A stretch of DNA of 64,000 bases from Microbacterium endophyticum (GTDB lineage Bacteria > Actinomycetota > Actinomycetes > Actinomycetales > Microbacteriaceae): the NCBI RefSeq assembly GCF_011047135.1, contig NZ_CP049255.1, positions 2,542,001-2,606,000 of the forward strand, given 5' to 3'. The number at the start of each line of letters is the position of its first letter. Position 1 is the first letter of the stretch. The notes under the pieces were generated by a model. That model was given only the letters and a program-made list of their open reading frames with translations, made no database searches and was not told where the DNA came from. Below are positions 52,754 to 62,700 of this stretch, piece by piece. A program made the position numbers and the translations under genes.

Positions 52754-54193
52754 CTAGCTCGCGAGACGCGCAATCCACTGCTCGATTTCATCAGCAGTGC
52801 GGGGCATATCGCCCGAGAGGTTGATGGCGCCCTGGTCGGTCAAAAGAATGTCGTCCTCGATGCGAACACCGATGCCACGAAATTCTTCCGGAACAGTCAG
52901 ATCATCGATCTGAAAGTAGAGGCCGGGTTCGATCGTGAACACCATTCCCGGCAGCAATACGCCGTCGTAGTACATCTCTCGGCGCGCTGCGGCGCAGTCA
53001 TGCACATCGATTCCCAGGTGGTGGCTCGTGCCGTGCACCATATACCGGCGGTGCTGACCACCTGAGTCCGCATCGAGGGCTTCCTCCGCGGTCACGGGGA
53101 GCAGGCCCCACTCGGCGACTCGCTGGGCGATAACGCTCATTGCGGTGTTGTGGAGGTCGCGAAATTTCACGCCAGGGGCGGCGATGGCGAATGCCGCATC
53201 GGCCGCCTCGCGCACGGCTTCATATACTTTTCGCTGCACGGCGCTGAACGTTCCGTTGACAGGCAGGGTGCGGGTGATATCTGCCGTGTAGAGGCTGTCG
53301 ACCTCCACACCGGCGTCGATCAGGATTAGATCACCCGGCGAAACCGCGCCGTCGTTGCGCGTCCAGTGCAGATAGCAGGCGTGAGGTCCGGATGCGGCAA
53401 TCGTGTCGTACCCTTCGCCGTTCCCGTCGCTGCGAGCGCGACGATGGAAAACACCCTCGACTACCCTCTCACCGCGGGGGTGAGCCGCGATGGAGGGCAG
53501 CTCGCGCACGATGTCGTCGAAGCCCGCCGCAGTCGTGTTGACCGCGAGCTGAAGCTGCTGGATCTCGAATTCATCTTTGATCAGCCGAAGCTCCGAAACG
53601 AACTGCGTGAGCTCGGCGTTCTCCTCAACGACCACGTCGCCGGGACCTGACGTGAAGTCCGCAATATGCGCTGTTGCGATGTTGAGGTCTTCCGCAACCT
53701 CTGAAAGAGAAGGGCGCGGTCCAATCCAGAACTCTCCCACGGTCGAATCAGCGTAGAACTCGGTGGTGTTGCGATCAGCTCGCTCCCGGAAATAGAGCGT
53801 GACGTCGTGGCCGTCACCGTTGGGGTCGAACACCAGCACGGCGCCGGGTTCGGTGTCGCTGGCCCACCCCGTCAAGTGCGAGAACGCTGAGTGGGCGCGG
53901 AAGGGGTAGTCGGTGTCATTGCTGCGCTGTTTCAATTCGCCGGCAGGCACGACGACGCGTCGACCTATGAACGCTTCGGATACCGCGGAACGTCGGCGCG
54001 CGGCGAAAGCCGCCTGTGCACGGGCAGTCACATGAGTGGAGGTGCGTTCCGCCCATCCGGTTGAGATCGTTGTGAGAAACCCCTGCGGAAAGGGCTGGCG
54101 CCGGTTGGTGGTCCCGGCTTCGGGCTGAGCATCGGAGGCTGCCTCGGGCGTCGGTGCGGATGCAATCGTGTCGCTATCGCCTGTGGTTGTCAT
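52754..54193 (-). CDS. pepP: Xaa-Pro aminopeptidase (aminopeptidase P, M24B)
   Basis: 479 residues from the ATG at 54193. N-terminal creatinase domain and C-terminal pita-bread domain with the dinuclear metal ligands: Asp in LILIDAGVEVDS and YTADITRT, His in HGTSHHLGIDVHD, Glu in FTIEPGLYF and GVRIEDDILLT. Releases the N-terminal residue from peptides with proline at position 2. The first ~40 residues are low-complexity. GAGAAT lies 6 nt before the start. Confidence 0.93.
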   Translation of the reverse strand: MTTTGDSDTIASAPTPEAASDAQPEAGTTNRRQPFPQGFLTTISTGWAERTSTHVTARAQAAFAARRRSAVSEAFIGRRVVVPAGELKQRSNDTDYPFRAHSAFSHLTGWASDTEPGAVLVFDPNGDGHDVTLYFRERADRNTTEFYADSTVGEFWIGPRPSLSEVAEDLNIATAHIADFTSGPGDVVVEENAELTQFVSELRLIKDEFEIQQLQLAVNTTAAGFDDIVRELPSIAAHPRGERVVEGVFHRRARSDGNGEGYDTIAASGPHACYLHWTRNDGAVSPGDLILIDAGVEVDSLYTADITRTLPVNGTFSAVQRKVYEAVREAADAAFAIAAPGVKFRDLHNTAMSVIAQRVAEWGLLPVTAEEALDADSGGQHRRYMVHGTSHHLGIDVHDCAAARREMYYDGVLLPGMVFTIEPGLYFQIDDLTVPEEFRGIGVRIEDDILLTDQGAINLSGDMPRTADEIEQWIARLAS

Positions 54194-54240
54194 TCCACAA
54201 TTCTCGCACTTCGCGAATGAACCGACGCTGATTGCAGCGA

Positions 54241-55257
54241 TTACTCCGACGGCTCTAGCTGAACGACGAGCGGCCGGTGATCGCTTCCCGCATCGTCGAG
54301 TGACTGCAGGACAACAGATCCTGTCGCAGTCCATCCGGAGCTCACCATGACGTGATCGATTGGCGCGCCGAGGAGCGCCGGGAGAGCTGTGGACCACGTT
54401 CCAACGGCACCATTTCCGGTGATTGCCGCGGTGTCGGTGCACTGACCCAAATCGCCGCCATCGACTCCGAGACCCGACATGTGATCGAGTGTTGCGTTGA
54501 AATCGCCCGCCATGATCACGTTTGCATCGTTCGCACACTGATCAGCCAGCCACTGCAAATCGTCGCGCCACTGCGCCATATAGTCCTCGCGCGGCGCGAC
54601 TGCGTGTGCCGCCACAACGATCGGCCCGTCGCCGTCGGTGGGCATCGCTACCGCGCTGGGAAGAGTAGAGGTATTGCTCGTTCCGTCGGCCGATGACTCG
54701 ATGACGGAATAGTCGCCGAGGTCAGGGGAAATCAAGATCGTGGTGGACTCCGCATCCCACTCGCCAGATTGAGTGTGATGTGCCCACATCGGGTGGCCAA
54801 GCTCACCCATGGTGACTGCGACCTCGGTACCGGTCTCGATCGTCGTTTCGGGGAGCGTGACGATATCCGCCTCCATCGCGACTGCCGCCTGTGCGATTGT
54901 TTCGGCAGAAGTTGCCGCGCCCGCTGTGTTCCAGGTCATCACTCGAACGCTGGTGTCGGTCTGATCGGGGAGCGTCTGCGATCCGAGACCCCGCGAGGTC
55001 AGGATCGCACCATTGACAACAGCTCCGGCTAGAAAAACCACCGCCAGCGACAAGGCGAGCGCGCGGATTGGCCGAATGACCGCGAAGACAAGTCCGATGA
55101 CGAAGAGCGCGGCAAAACCGACCACAATCAGCGCTCGGAACGAAACAACCTGGGCGATGGGGAGGTCACGTTCGAGGCGAAAGAACTGGGGCCAGGAGAT
55201 CACCGCCACAGCAATCGCGCCGAGCACGGTGAGGAGGAGTCCGAACAGGCGCAGCAC
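54241..55257 (-). CDS. Membrane-anchored endonuclease/exonuclease/phosphatase (EEP) family protein
   Basis: 338 residues, GTG start. Three TM helices in the first ~95 residues, then an extracellular EEP domain: MTWNTAGAATS, IVTLPETTIETG (Glu metal ligand), MAGDFNATLDHMSG and GSDHRPLVVQL (catalytic His). Likely a surface phosphodiesterase or nuclease. TAGAGT is 7 nt upstream of the start. Confidence 0.88.
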   Translation of the reverse strand: MLRLFGLLLTVLGAIAVAVISWPQFFRLERDLPIAQVVSFRALIVVGFAALFVIGLVFAVIRPIRALALSLAVVFLAGAVVNGAILTSRGLGSQTLPDQTDTSVRVMTWNTAGAATSAETIAQAAVAMEADIVTLPETTIETGTEVAVTMGELGHPMWAHHTQSGEWDAESTTILISPDLGDYSVIESSADGTSNTSTLPSAVAMPTDGDGPIVVAAHAVAPREDYMAQWRDDLQWLADQCANDANVIMAGDFNATLDHMSGLGVDGGDLGQCTDTAAITGNGAVGTWSTALPALLGAPIDHVMVSSGWTATGSVVLQSLDDAGSDHRPLVVQLEPSE

Positions 55258-55312
55258 GACGGCGACTCTACGGTAGGAGGCTGAGAGATCGGCGGATGCC
55301 GGCGGCTCGGAC

Positions 55313-55318
55313 TACGCT
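55313..55318 (+). promoter_or_regulatory. -10 box, leaderless PHP gene
   Basis: TACGCT, then 6 nt, then the ATG at 55325. Confidence 0.45.
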
Positions 55319-55324
55319 CAAAGG

Positions 55325-56194
55325 ATGGCTGAGCAGGAGCAATTTCGCGGACCAAGCGATCTTCACCTCCACTCGCTGCGATCGGACGGCACTGATTCTC
55401 CCGCCGCAGTCATGTCCGCCGCGTTTCGACAGGGAATCCGCACGGCGGCTCTGACAGATCACGACACCACCGCCGGATGGTCCGAGGCCGCTGACGCCGC
55501 TCGAGAGCTGGGAATGACGTTCGTGCCCGGCATGGAACTGAGCACCAGGCAGCAGGGACGCAGCGTTCATCTGCTGGCTTATCTGTTCGATCCCACGAAT
55601 GCTGATCTCGCCTCCGAAATGGTTCGTATTCGCGACTCCCGAATGGGGCGAGCGGCCGCGATCGTCGCGAACATCGGGCGCGATTACGACCTGACGTGGG
55701 AAGACGTTGTTGCTCAGACGTTCGACGGTGCGACGGTGGGTCGTCCCCACATCGCTGACGCTCTCGTGTCCAGGGGACTTGCGTCAGATCGAAGTGCTGC
55801 ATTCGACGGCATACTTCACCCCCGCGCGGGGTATTACATCCCGCACTACGCGCCATCGATAGAAGATGCCGTGAAACTCGTCGTCTCAGCGGGCGGCGTG
55901 CCGATCATCGCGCATCCGACGCCAGCGGGGCGTGACCGAATGATGCCGGTGCCCGTGCTCGAGTCTCTGATCGCTGTGGGTCTCGCCGGTTTCGAAATTG
56001 ATCATCGTGAAAACACCGAAGAGGGTAAGCAAGTGCTTCGAAGGCTGAGTAGTCAGCACGACCTGATCGTCACGGGCTCAAGCGACTACCACGGGTGGGG
56101 AAAACCAAACGTGCCAGGGGAGAACACGACGGCGGATGCAGCGGTAACGCGCATCATCAGCAGCGCACGAGGAAGCGCCCCCTTCTACCCGTAG
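55325..56194 (+). CDS. PHP-domain phosphoesterase (RNase AM/YciV-like)
   Basis: 289 residues. PHP metal motifs: DLHLHSLRSDGTDSP (HxH at about 18-20), ALTDHDTTAGW, GMELSTRQQG, HIADALV, IAHPTPAGRDR and GSSDYHGWGKP. Homologues dephosphorylate 3',5'-nucleoside bisphosphates and trim RNA 5' ends; the exact substrate is inferred. Confidence 0.9.
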   Translation: MAEQEQFRGPSDLHLHSLRSDGTDSPAAVMSAAFRQGIRTAALTDHDTTAGWSEAADAARELGMTFVPGMELSTRQQGRSVHLLAYLFDPTNADLASEMVRIRDSRMGRAAAIVANIGRDYDLTWEDVVAQTFDGATVGRPHIADALVSRGLASDRSAAFDGILHPRAGYYIPHYAPSIEDAVKLVVSAGGVPIIAHPTPAGRDRMMPVPVLESLIAVGLAGFEIDHRENTEEGKQVLRRLSSQHDLIVTGSSDYHGWGKPNVPGENTTADAAVTRIISSARGSAPFYP

Positions 56195-56229
56195 GTCGAT
56201 GAGGGCGCTTCGGTCGCGGAATCGAGTGT

Positions 56230-56646
56230 TCAGCTCAGCGCTTTCGCCTTGAGCTGATCGAACTCGCTCGCGGTGATGGCACCGGAATCGAGCATTTCCT
56301 TCGCTTTTGCGATCTCCTGGGTCGGGCTCGTGCCCGCGACCTTCTTGATGTAAGAGTCTTGCGCGTCCTGAAACTGCTTTGCTTGAGCGGCACTACGTGC
56401 GCTCATACCGCCGCCGCGGACGATGAGGTAGACCAGCGGGCCCAGGAACATGAAAAAGACGATGGCGAGGAGCCAGAGTGCCTTGAATCCACCAGAAAGT
56501 GTGTTGTCCCGAAAAATGTCGGTGATGATCGCGAAGATCGCGAAGATGTAGCCCACAAAGATGATGATCGACAGGAACCACCAGATGAGGTCGCCGAACG
56601 ATCCCCAAAATCCCTGATACTCAACTGTCTGCGCGAATACGTGCAC
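56230..56646 (-). CDS. PLDc_N-SHOCT membrane protein
   Basis: 138 residues from the GTG at 56646 with AAGGG 7 nt upstream. Two TM helices (about 20-45 and 54-77) forming a PLDc_N-type domain (ALWLLAIVFFMFLGPLVYLIVRGGGM), a short linker, and a C-terminal SHOCT motif (EIAKAKEMLDSGAITASEFDQLKAKAL). Function unknown; SHOCT is an oligomerisation/regulatory motif. A perfect 19-bp hairpin abuts its ribosome site. Confidence 0.87.
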   Translation of the reverse strand: MHVFAQTVEYQGFWGSFGDLIWWFLSIIIFVGYIFAIFAIITDIFRDNTLSGGFKALWLLAIVFFMFLGPLVYLIVRGGGMSARSAAQAKQFQDAQDSYIKKVAGTSPTQEIAKAKEMLDSGAITASEFDQLKAKALS

Positions 56647-56658
56647 GAGTGTGCCCTT

Positions 56659-56706
56659 CTAGAGTGAGTCCGATGTCACTCCCCGGCGACATCGGACTCA
56701 CTCTAG
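56659..56706. repeat. 19-bp perfect inverted repeat between helicase and PLDc_N-SHOCT genes
   Basis: The arms are 56659-56677 and 56688-56706, with a 10-nt loop ACTCCCCGGC. It lies 18 bp past the helicase stop and 12 bp before the GTG of the next gene on the same (minus) strand. No T-run follows. It may end the helicase transcript, or shield the downstream ribosome site. Confidence 0.9.
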
Positions 56707-56724
56707 CGGTGACCTGAAATCGCG

Positions 56725-58155
56725 CTAGACGTTTGTTCCCGCGTTATCTGCGGGGCGTGGTCCCCGGCGGCGGCGGCGACGGCGCGGGGCCGCGTTACCA
56801 TCGTGGTGTTCGCTACCGCCGCCATCGTGCGTTCCGGCGCCTTCAGCTGCGCGGACTTCGCTCGACGCGGCTTCTGGTTTGGTCGCCGAGTCCGGGCGGC
56901 GTCGGCGCTGCTCGCCACCGCGAGAAGCCGGCGCTTTGCTTGCAGCCTTAGCACTCGAAGCCTTGGGTGCCGTCGAGAGGCGACCCTTGGTGCCCTCGGG
57001 GATGTTGAGATCCGAGTAGAGGTGCGGGCTCGATGAATACGTTTCGGTAGGTTCGGGCTGGCCAAACTCCAAAGCACGGTTGATCAGGGCCCACTTATGC
57101 AGGTCTTCCCAATCCACGAAAGTCACGGCGATTCCGGTGCGCCCGGCGCGCCCGGTGCGGCCAGCGCGGTGGAGGTAAGTCTTCTCGTCATCGGGAATCG
57201 TGTGGTTGATGACGTGCGTCACATCATCAACGTCAATACCGCGGGCGGCTACGTCAGTTGCGATGAGCACATCTCGCTTACCGGCCTTGAACGCAGCCAT
57301 CGAGCGCTCGCGGGCTTCCTGGCTCATGTCGCCATGCACAGCTCCGGCATTGAAGCCGCGGTCGCTGAGCTCGTCGACAAGACGCTGTGCCGCGCGCTTC
57401 GTGCGCGTGAAGATCACTGACTTTCCGCGGCCTTCGGCCTGCAGCATCCGCGCAATCACTTCATCTTTGTCGAGGGAGTGAGCGCGATATACGAGATGGC
57501 GAATGTTCGCCTGGGTGAGGCCCTCGTCGGGGTCGCTGGCGCGCATGTGAATCGGGTTCGACATGAAGCGGCGAGCGAGCGTGATGATGAGGCCGGGCAT
57601 GGTCGCGCTGAACAACTGGGTGTGGCGCACTGCCGGAACCTTCTGGAAGATCTTCTCGATGTCGGGAAGGAAACCGAGGTCGAGCATCTTGTCTGCCTCG
57701 TCGAGCACGACTTCTGTCGCATTCGACAGATCGAGAAGGCGCTGGTTTGCGAGGTCAATGAGTCGACCCGGGGTGCCAACGACGATCTGTGCACCTGCGC
57801 GCAACTGGTCGATCTGGCCTTCGTACGCCTTGCCGCCGTAGATAGCAACGACGCTCGTAGGCCGATTCTGCGTGAGCATCGCCATGTCTTCGAAAACCTG
57901 AACTGCAAGCTCGCGGGTCGGAACAACGATCAGAGCTTTCACTCCGGGTTCGGGGTCGGGACCGAGACGCTGTACAACGGGGATGCCGAAGCCGAATGTC
58001 TTGCCAGTGCCAGTTTTGGCCTGGCCGATGATGTCTTGCCCGGGGAGTCCGAGCGGAATTGTCTGTTCTTGAATCGGAAAGGCATCCACGATGCCCTTCG
58101 ATGCGAGAGCGTCGACGATGTCTTGATCGACGCCGAGCTCGGCGAAAGTCGTCAC
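56725..58155 (-). CDS. DEAD-box RNA helicase (RhlE-like)
   Basis: 476 residues from the GTG at 58155. Q motif (FAELGVDQDIVDALASKGIVDAFPIQEQTIP), motif I AKTGTGKT, Ia PTRELAVQ, II VLDEADKM, III SATMP, V DVAARGIDVDDV, VI HRAGRTGRAGRTG. The Lys/Ala/Arg-rich C-terminal tail, with an RRRRRRRG run, binds RNA. The neighbourhood (helicase, ferritin-like protein, DUF3107, adnAB) resembles that of rhlE in mycobacteria. Confidence 0.95.
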   Translation of the reverse strand: MTTFAELGVDQDIVDALASKGIVDAFPIQEQTIPLGLPGQDIIGQAKTGTGKTFGFGIPVVQRLGPDPEPGVKALIVVPTRELAVQVFEDMAMLTQNRPTSVVAIYGGKAYEGQIDQLRAGAQIVVGTPGRLIDLANQRLLDLSNATEVVLDEADKMLDLGFLPDIEKIFQKVPAVRHTQLFSATMPGLIITLARRFMSNPIHMRASDPDEGLTQANIRHLVYRAHSLDKDEVIARMLQAEGRGKSVIFTRTKRAAQRLVDELSDRGFNAGAVHGDMSQEARERSMAAFKAGKRDVLIATDVAARGIDVDDVTHVINHTIPDDEKTYLHRAGRTGRAGRTGIAVTFVDWEDLHKWALINRALEFGQPEPTETYSSSPHLYSDLNIPEGTKGRLSTAPKASSAKAASKAPASRGGEQRRRRPDSATKPEAASSEVRAAEGAGTHDGGGSEHHDGNAAPRRRRRRRGPRPADNAGTNV

Positions 58156-58285
58156 TATATGAACCTGTCTGGTGAGTGGCGGCGTGAGACGCCGCCGATG
58201 CGGATCCACGCCTTTCACTCAACCAGAGGCGCGGGGGCCCCGATCCGTTGCCGGGACATCCCCACGATAGCGGAGGGGACTGAGG

Positions 58286-59026
58286 ATGCCCTGGCTCTAT
58301 GCTGGGGGCGTGTTCGAATGGTTTCGACGGCGACGCCGTCCTGTGCGCAACCTCCGGCTTCGCACCCGAGATGAGCTCCAGGCTGCGCGGAAGGTTGACT
58401 TCGCCGCGCTCGCGCCCGATATCGATACATATTTGGGTCAAGCGGCCTATCTGCAGCTCGGATACGTCGAAACCCTGAGTGAACTCATCGCGGCGACGCC
58501 CGAGCTATCACAGAAGGAGTCGCTGTCACGCGCGGCCGGTGCAGCGCTCCGAAAGCACGGTGAGCTTGTTGGACTCATCCGGGACCGAGGCGACGACCCG
58601 ACGGCTCTCATGCTTCCGTTTCGTGAGCAACTAGACACATTCCGTCGTGCGACTCACGGCAGTAGGCCGCAAGAGACGATGCTCTCGGTACACCTGACGG
58701 CGGGTCTGCTCGACGACTTCTACCGAACTCTTGCGGCGGGATATGGGGATACCGGTCGACGCGTTGCCCGAATCCTCGGTCAAGACAGTGACCGCGATGC
58801 TCTCGTTGAGATATTGACGTCGACGATCGCGAGCAGCGACGAGTGGGCTTCTCTGCTCGGGCTGTGGGGACGACGGCTTGTTGGCGACACCCTCTTGATC
58901 GCGCGCGCCGCGCTTCGACCGCACGTACTCGAGGTCGAGGAGCAAGAAAAACAGGTCGAGCCAGTTTTCACCGAAATCATGGGCATACATGCTCGGCGCA
59001 TGGAAGCCATGGGACTCGCGTCTTAA
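58286..59026 (+). CDS. Ferritin-like-fold protein
   Basis: 246 residues from the ATG at 58286, which has GGAGG 9 nt before it; GTG at 58310 (VFEWFRRRRRP) is an alternative. All-helical. Sequence YLGQAAYLQLGYVETLSELIAATPELSQKESLSRAAGAALRKHGELVGLIRD fits the actinobacterial ferritin-like fold-containing family. The diiron EXXH ligands expected in active members are not evident, so catalysis is uncertain. Conserved beside the helicase and DUF3107. Confidence 0.75.
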   Translation: MPWLYAGGVFEWFRRRRRPVRNLRLRTRDELQAARKVDFAALAPDIDTYLGQAAYLQLGYVETLSELIAATPELSQKESLSRAAGAALRKHGELVGLIRDRGDDPTALMLPFREQLDTFRRATHGSRPQETMLSVHLTAGLLDDFYRTLAAGYGDTGRRVARILGQDSDRDALVEILTSTIASSDEWASLLGLWGRRLVGDTLLIARAALRPHVLEVEEQEKQVEPVFTEIMGIHARRMEAMGLAS

Positions 59027-59036
59027 CCCGTGCGGC

Positions 59037-59327
59037 TCAGACGAGCTTGAGACTCTTCTTGACTCGCTCGTCGCGGGCACGACGGACCCGCGTCAGCAAA
59101 ACTGTGGCCGAAAAGACCACTGCCGCTGGGATCACCACGGCTGCCGCCCATAGCCAAATACTCGCTGTTGTGAGGCCGAGAGCGGTGAGCGCAAGCCACA
59201 CGACTCCGCCCGTTACAGCGCCGAGGAGCGGAACGAGTGCTGCGCCGCGCACGTCACGGCCTGGCAGCGCATAGTGGGCAACAAGACCCAGTGCTGCGCC
59301 AAAAATGAACGCGAGGAGAATTTCCAC
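59037..59327 (-). CDS. Small membrane protein, function unknown
   Basis: 96 residues, GTG start. Three hydrophobic segments (3-20, 28-50 and 58-79) and a basic tail (TRVRRARDERVKKSLKLV). No family recognised. Between the convergent ferritin-like gene and DUF3107 on the same strand, 33 bp apart. Confidence 0.65.
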   Translation of the reverse strand: MEILLAFIFGAALGLVAHYALPGRDVRGAALVPLLGAVTGGVVWLALTALGLTTASIWLWAAAVVIPAAVVFSATVLLTRVRRARDERVKKSLKLV

Positions 59328-59360
59328 GGGTAGCTACTCTCTTCGAGTGCCTGGTGTGAC

Positions 59361-59585
59361 CTACGCCACGAAGCCGACGCGGCGAGACTCTTCCGTGCCG
59401 AATTCGACGAAGGCGAGACTCGCCGTCGGGACCATGTACGAGTTGCCCTTGACATCGGTGAATGACACGTGGGTTGCGCCGTCGTCAAGCGCAGTCGAAA
59501 CCGAGCTCTTCACTTTCTCGGCCGGTTCATTGGTCTCGAAGTTCAGTTCGCGGCCGGTGTTTGCGATGCCGATGCGGATCTCCAC
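59361..59585 (-). CDS. DUF3107 family protein
   Basis: 74 residues. Conserved actinobacterial protein: MEIRIGIANTGRELNFETNEPAEKV, then LVTFTDVKGNSYMVPTASLAFVEFGTEE-type strand and end RRVGFVA. The TB9.4 homologue of M. tuberculosis lies in an equivalent place upstream of adnAB. Function unknown. GGGAGAGA ribosome site upstream. Confidence 0.93.
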   Translation of the reverse strand: MEIRIGIANTGRELNFETNEPAEKVKSSVSTALDDGATHVSFTDVKGNSYMVPTASLAFVEFGTEESRRVGFVA

Positions 59586-59726
59586 AGTCTCTCCCTCTCT
59601 CTTGCCCGAAGGCGCACCACGACTCTACGACACGAGTGGGCGCGGACTGCGCGGGTACTGAACGCTGTTGGCGAACGCGGGACCGCTCTGCGCCGATGTC
59701 GGCGTTGAACGATACCGTTATCGACG

Positions 59727-62700
59727 ATGGCTGATAGTTCTCACTCCGACGCCTCGCGGCACGTCTCTGAACAGCGCGAGATCATTGATGCCGACCACGG
59801 AGCATCCTTCGTTGTCGTGGGCGCACCCGGTACCGGCAAGACTGCGACAGTCGTGGCGCGCGTTGCTGCGCTTGTCGCGCGGGGAGTGAGCGCCGACTCG
59901 ATTGTCGTGCTGACGCCCACACGCTCGGCAGCCACGGCGCTTCGCGACGAGCTCGGGCTCGCCGTAGGCACGGCAACGTCGGGGCCGCTCGCGCGGTCTG
60001 TCGCCTCGTTTGCGTATGGACTTGTGCGCGCAGCTGAAGTGGCGGCCGGCCGAGAGAGCCCGCAGCTGCTCACCGGTGGTGACGAGGATCAAATTATTCG
60101 CGATCTTCTCGACGGAGACGCCGAAGACGAACAAGATCACGGGTCACGTTGGCCGGTCGAACTCAGCCCTGACGTGCGATCGACGACCGGTTTTCGCAGC
60201 GAGGTTCGTGCCTTCATTGCGGAGTGCACGACGCTGGGAATCGACCCGCGCAGCTTGAGAGATTGGGCTGAGAAACGTGATATCTCGGCGTGGGCTGCCA
60301 TGTCGTCGTTCATGGAGGAGTATCTGCAGGTTCGAGCGCGGATGCGCGGAGCTTATCGCGATGCCGCGACGTTGATTCGAGAGGCGATTCCGCTGGTTCG
60401 TGCGGGCGCCGCCGCTCATCTCGGCGTTGTGGTTTTCGACGATGCCCAAGAACTCACGCGCGGCGGCATTGAACTGGCAGAAGCGCTTTTCGAGCGAGGA
60501 GTGCCTGTGACGGCGTTTGGCGACCCCGACGTCGGGTCGGGTGCATTCCGTGGAGCGACACCAGAGAACTTCGCACGCCTCACAGCGTCGCTTGGGAGCT
60601 TGCACGTACTGCGCATCCAACACCGAGGAACTCCCGCGCAGACTGATCTTGTGCGCCGCGTTACGCAGCATATCGGCGCGGTCGGCGTCGTCGATCACCG
60701 CAGTGCTCCGGTAAATGCGGGCGCCGACGGCAGTGTGCGTTCGCGCCTCGCTCGTTCCCCGGGCGAAGAGCTCGACATGATCGCGCGGGCGTTGCGAGAA
60801 CGGCACGTTCATGACGGCATCCCGTGGTCACAGTGCGCTGTGATTGCTCACGATGGTCGTCAGGTTGCGCAGCTAGAAGCAGAGCTTGTCGCACGAGAGG
60901 TTCCAGCGCATGCGAGCGGTCCGGGATCTACCCTGGGTGCGCTGCGACCCGTTCGTGATTTGTTGCGAGTCGTGTCGCTTGCCGTCGATGAAACTGCCTG
61001 GGAACTGTCGGCAGTCGAAGATGCGCTCCAAGGCGCCGGTATGGATCCCATCGAGTTGCGACGGCTCCGCTCGGCACTTCGCCACACGGAGCTTTCCGAG
61101 GGCGGAATCCGCCCCGCGCGAGAACTTTTGATGTCAGCGATGCGGAACCCGATCGAGTTCGTGCTGCTGGACACGCGAGAAGGCCGGCGTGCCGCACGAG
61201 TCGCAGAGACCATCACGCTTTTGGCAGAGCAACGAGTCGGTGGCGCGAGCGCGCATGAGCTCCTGTGGACCGCGTGGGAGCGCAGCGGCAACGAGCGGAC
61301 ATGGCATGAAGCCTCTCGAGGAACGGGTCCACTTGCTGCTGCTGCCAACCGCGACCTTGATGCCATCGTTTCTTTGTTCCAAGCGGCCAAGAGATTCGGT
61401 GAACGGCTTCCCGACGCTGAGGCGCTCGATTTCGTCCGCAGCGTGAGCGATAGCGACGTCGCAGAGGACCGGCTCGAAACGTCGCTCTCACGCGACGCGG
61501 TACGAGTACTTACTCCAGCCGCAGCAGCATCCACTGAATTTGACACAGTGATTGTCGCGGGAGTGCAAGAGGGCGTGTGGCCGAACACGCGCTTGCGTGG
61601 CAGTGCCCTCGACACCTGGCGGCTCGCCGCAGCTCAGGACGGCGCGGCGGGCGCCGACGACACCATCGATCGCCGGCGCAGCGCGATGCACGATGAACTG
61701 CGGCTGTTTGTACGGGCGATTTCACGCGCACGGCGCCGACTCATGATCACGGCTGTCGACGATGACGACAATGGACCGAGCGTGATCTTCGATCTTCTTC
61801 CACCTCCGGAGCCTCTGGCTGCCGGGTCAGAGCACCCGTTGACACTGCGAGGACTCGTTGCTGCACATCGCCGCACGCTTACCGATCACCGGAGCGCACC
61901 CGGCGCGCGCATGGGTGCCGCCGAGCAGCTTGCACTTCTTGCTGACGCTGGAGTCGCGGGTGCATCGCCTGATTCTTGGTACACGGGACTCTTTCCGACG
62001 TCGACCAGTCCGCTTCGCGATGTGTCGCGCGAAGATATTCGCGTCTCGCCCTCACTCATGCACACGATCGAAGAGTGTGAACTCAACTGGGTGATCGGTG
62101 ACCTGGGTGGCGATCCCGGCGGAGCTGTTGCGGGCCTCGGAACGATAATTCATGCCGCGCTCGAGACCGCCGATTCGATCTCTGAAGAGAGCATGATGCG
62201 TGTTGTCAACTCGCGGTGGGGTGAGTTGGAGTTCGAATCGCCCTGGCGGGATCGTGCGGAACGGGCGCGCGCGGGCGATCTCGTGCGGCGACTGCATCTC
62301 TATCTTCGAAAATTCGAAGCAGAAGGAGGCAGGCTCGTCGAAGCGGAACCGCACTTCGAAGTGCCGCTGCCGCTCACCGGTCTCGAGCGTGAGCCTGGAA
62401 CCAGCGACCAGCATGGCGTGATCTTGAGTGGGTATATCGATCGAGTCGAGCAGCGCGCCGATGGCGCCGTCGAAATCGTGGACTTGAAAACGGGAAAGAG
62501 TGAGCCGCAGACCGATGCGAAAGTCGCCGGCAACGCACAACTCGCGGCCTACCAACTGGCCTTTGCAACCGGTGTGATCCCGGGAACTGCCGGGCTGCCG
62601 TCGGGCGGGGCGAAGCTGCTCGTCTTGACTCCGAGCGCGGCCTCGCGCGACTTCGTCACACCGCATCAGGCCCCCCTATCCGCCGAAGAGCGATCGGCCT

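Noticed and set aside
56659..56706. Long inverted repeat as a transposon end or miniature element
   Set aside because: No transposase, no target duplication and no second copy seen in the window; a regulatory or terminator hairpin is simpler.
57478..58374. A 298-codon plus-strand frame opposite the DEAD-box helicase
   Set aside because: It is antisense to conserved helicase motifs and has no independent support.
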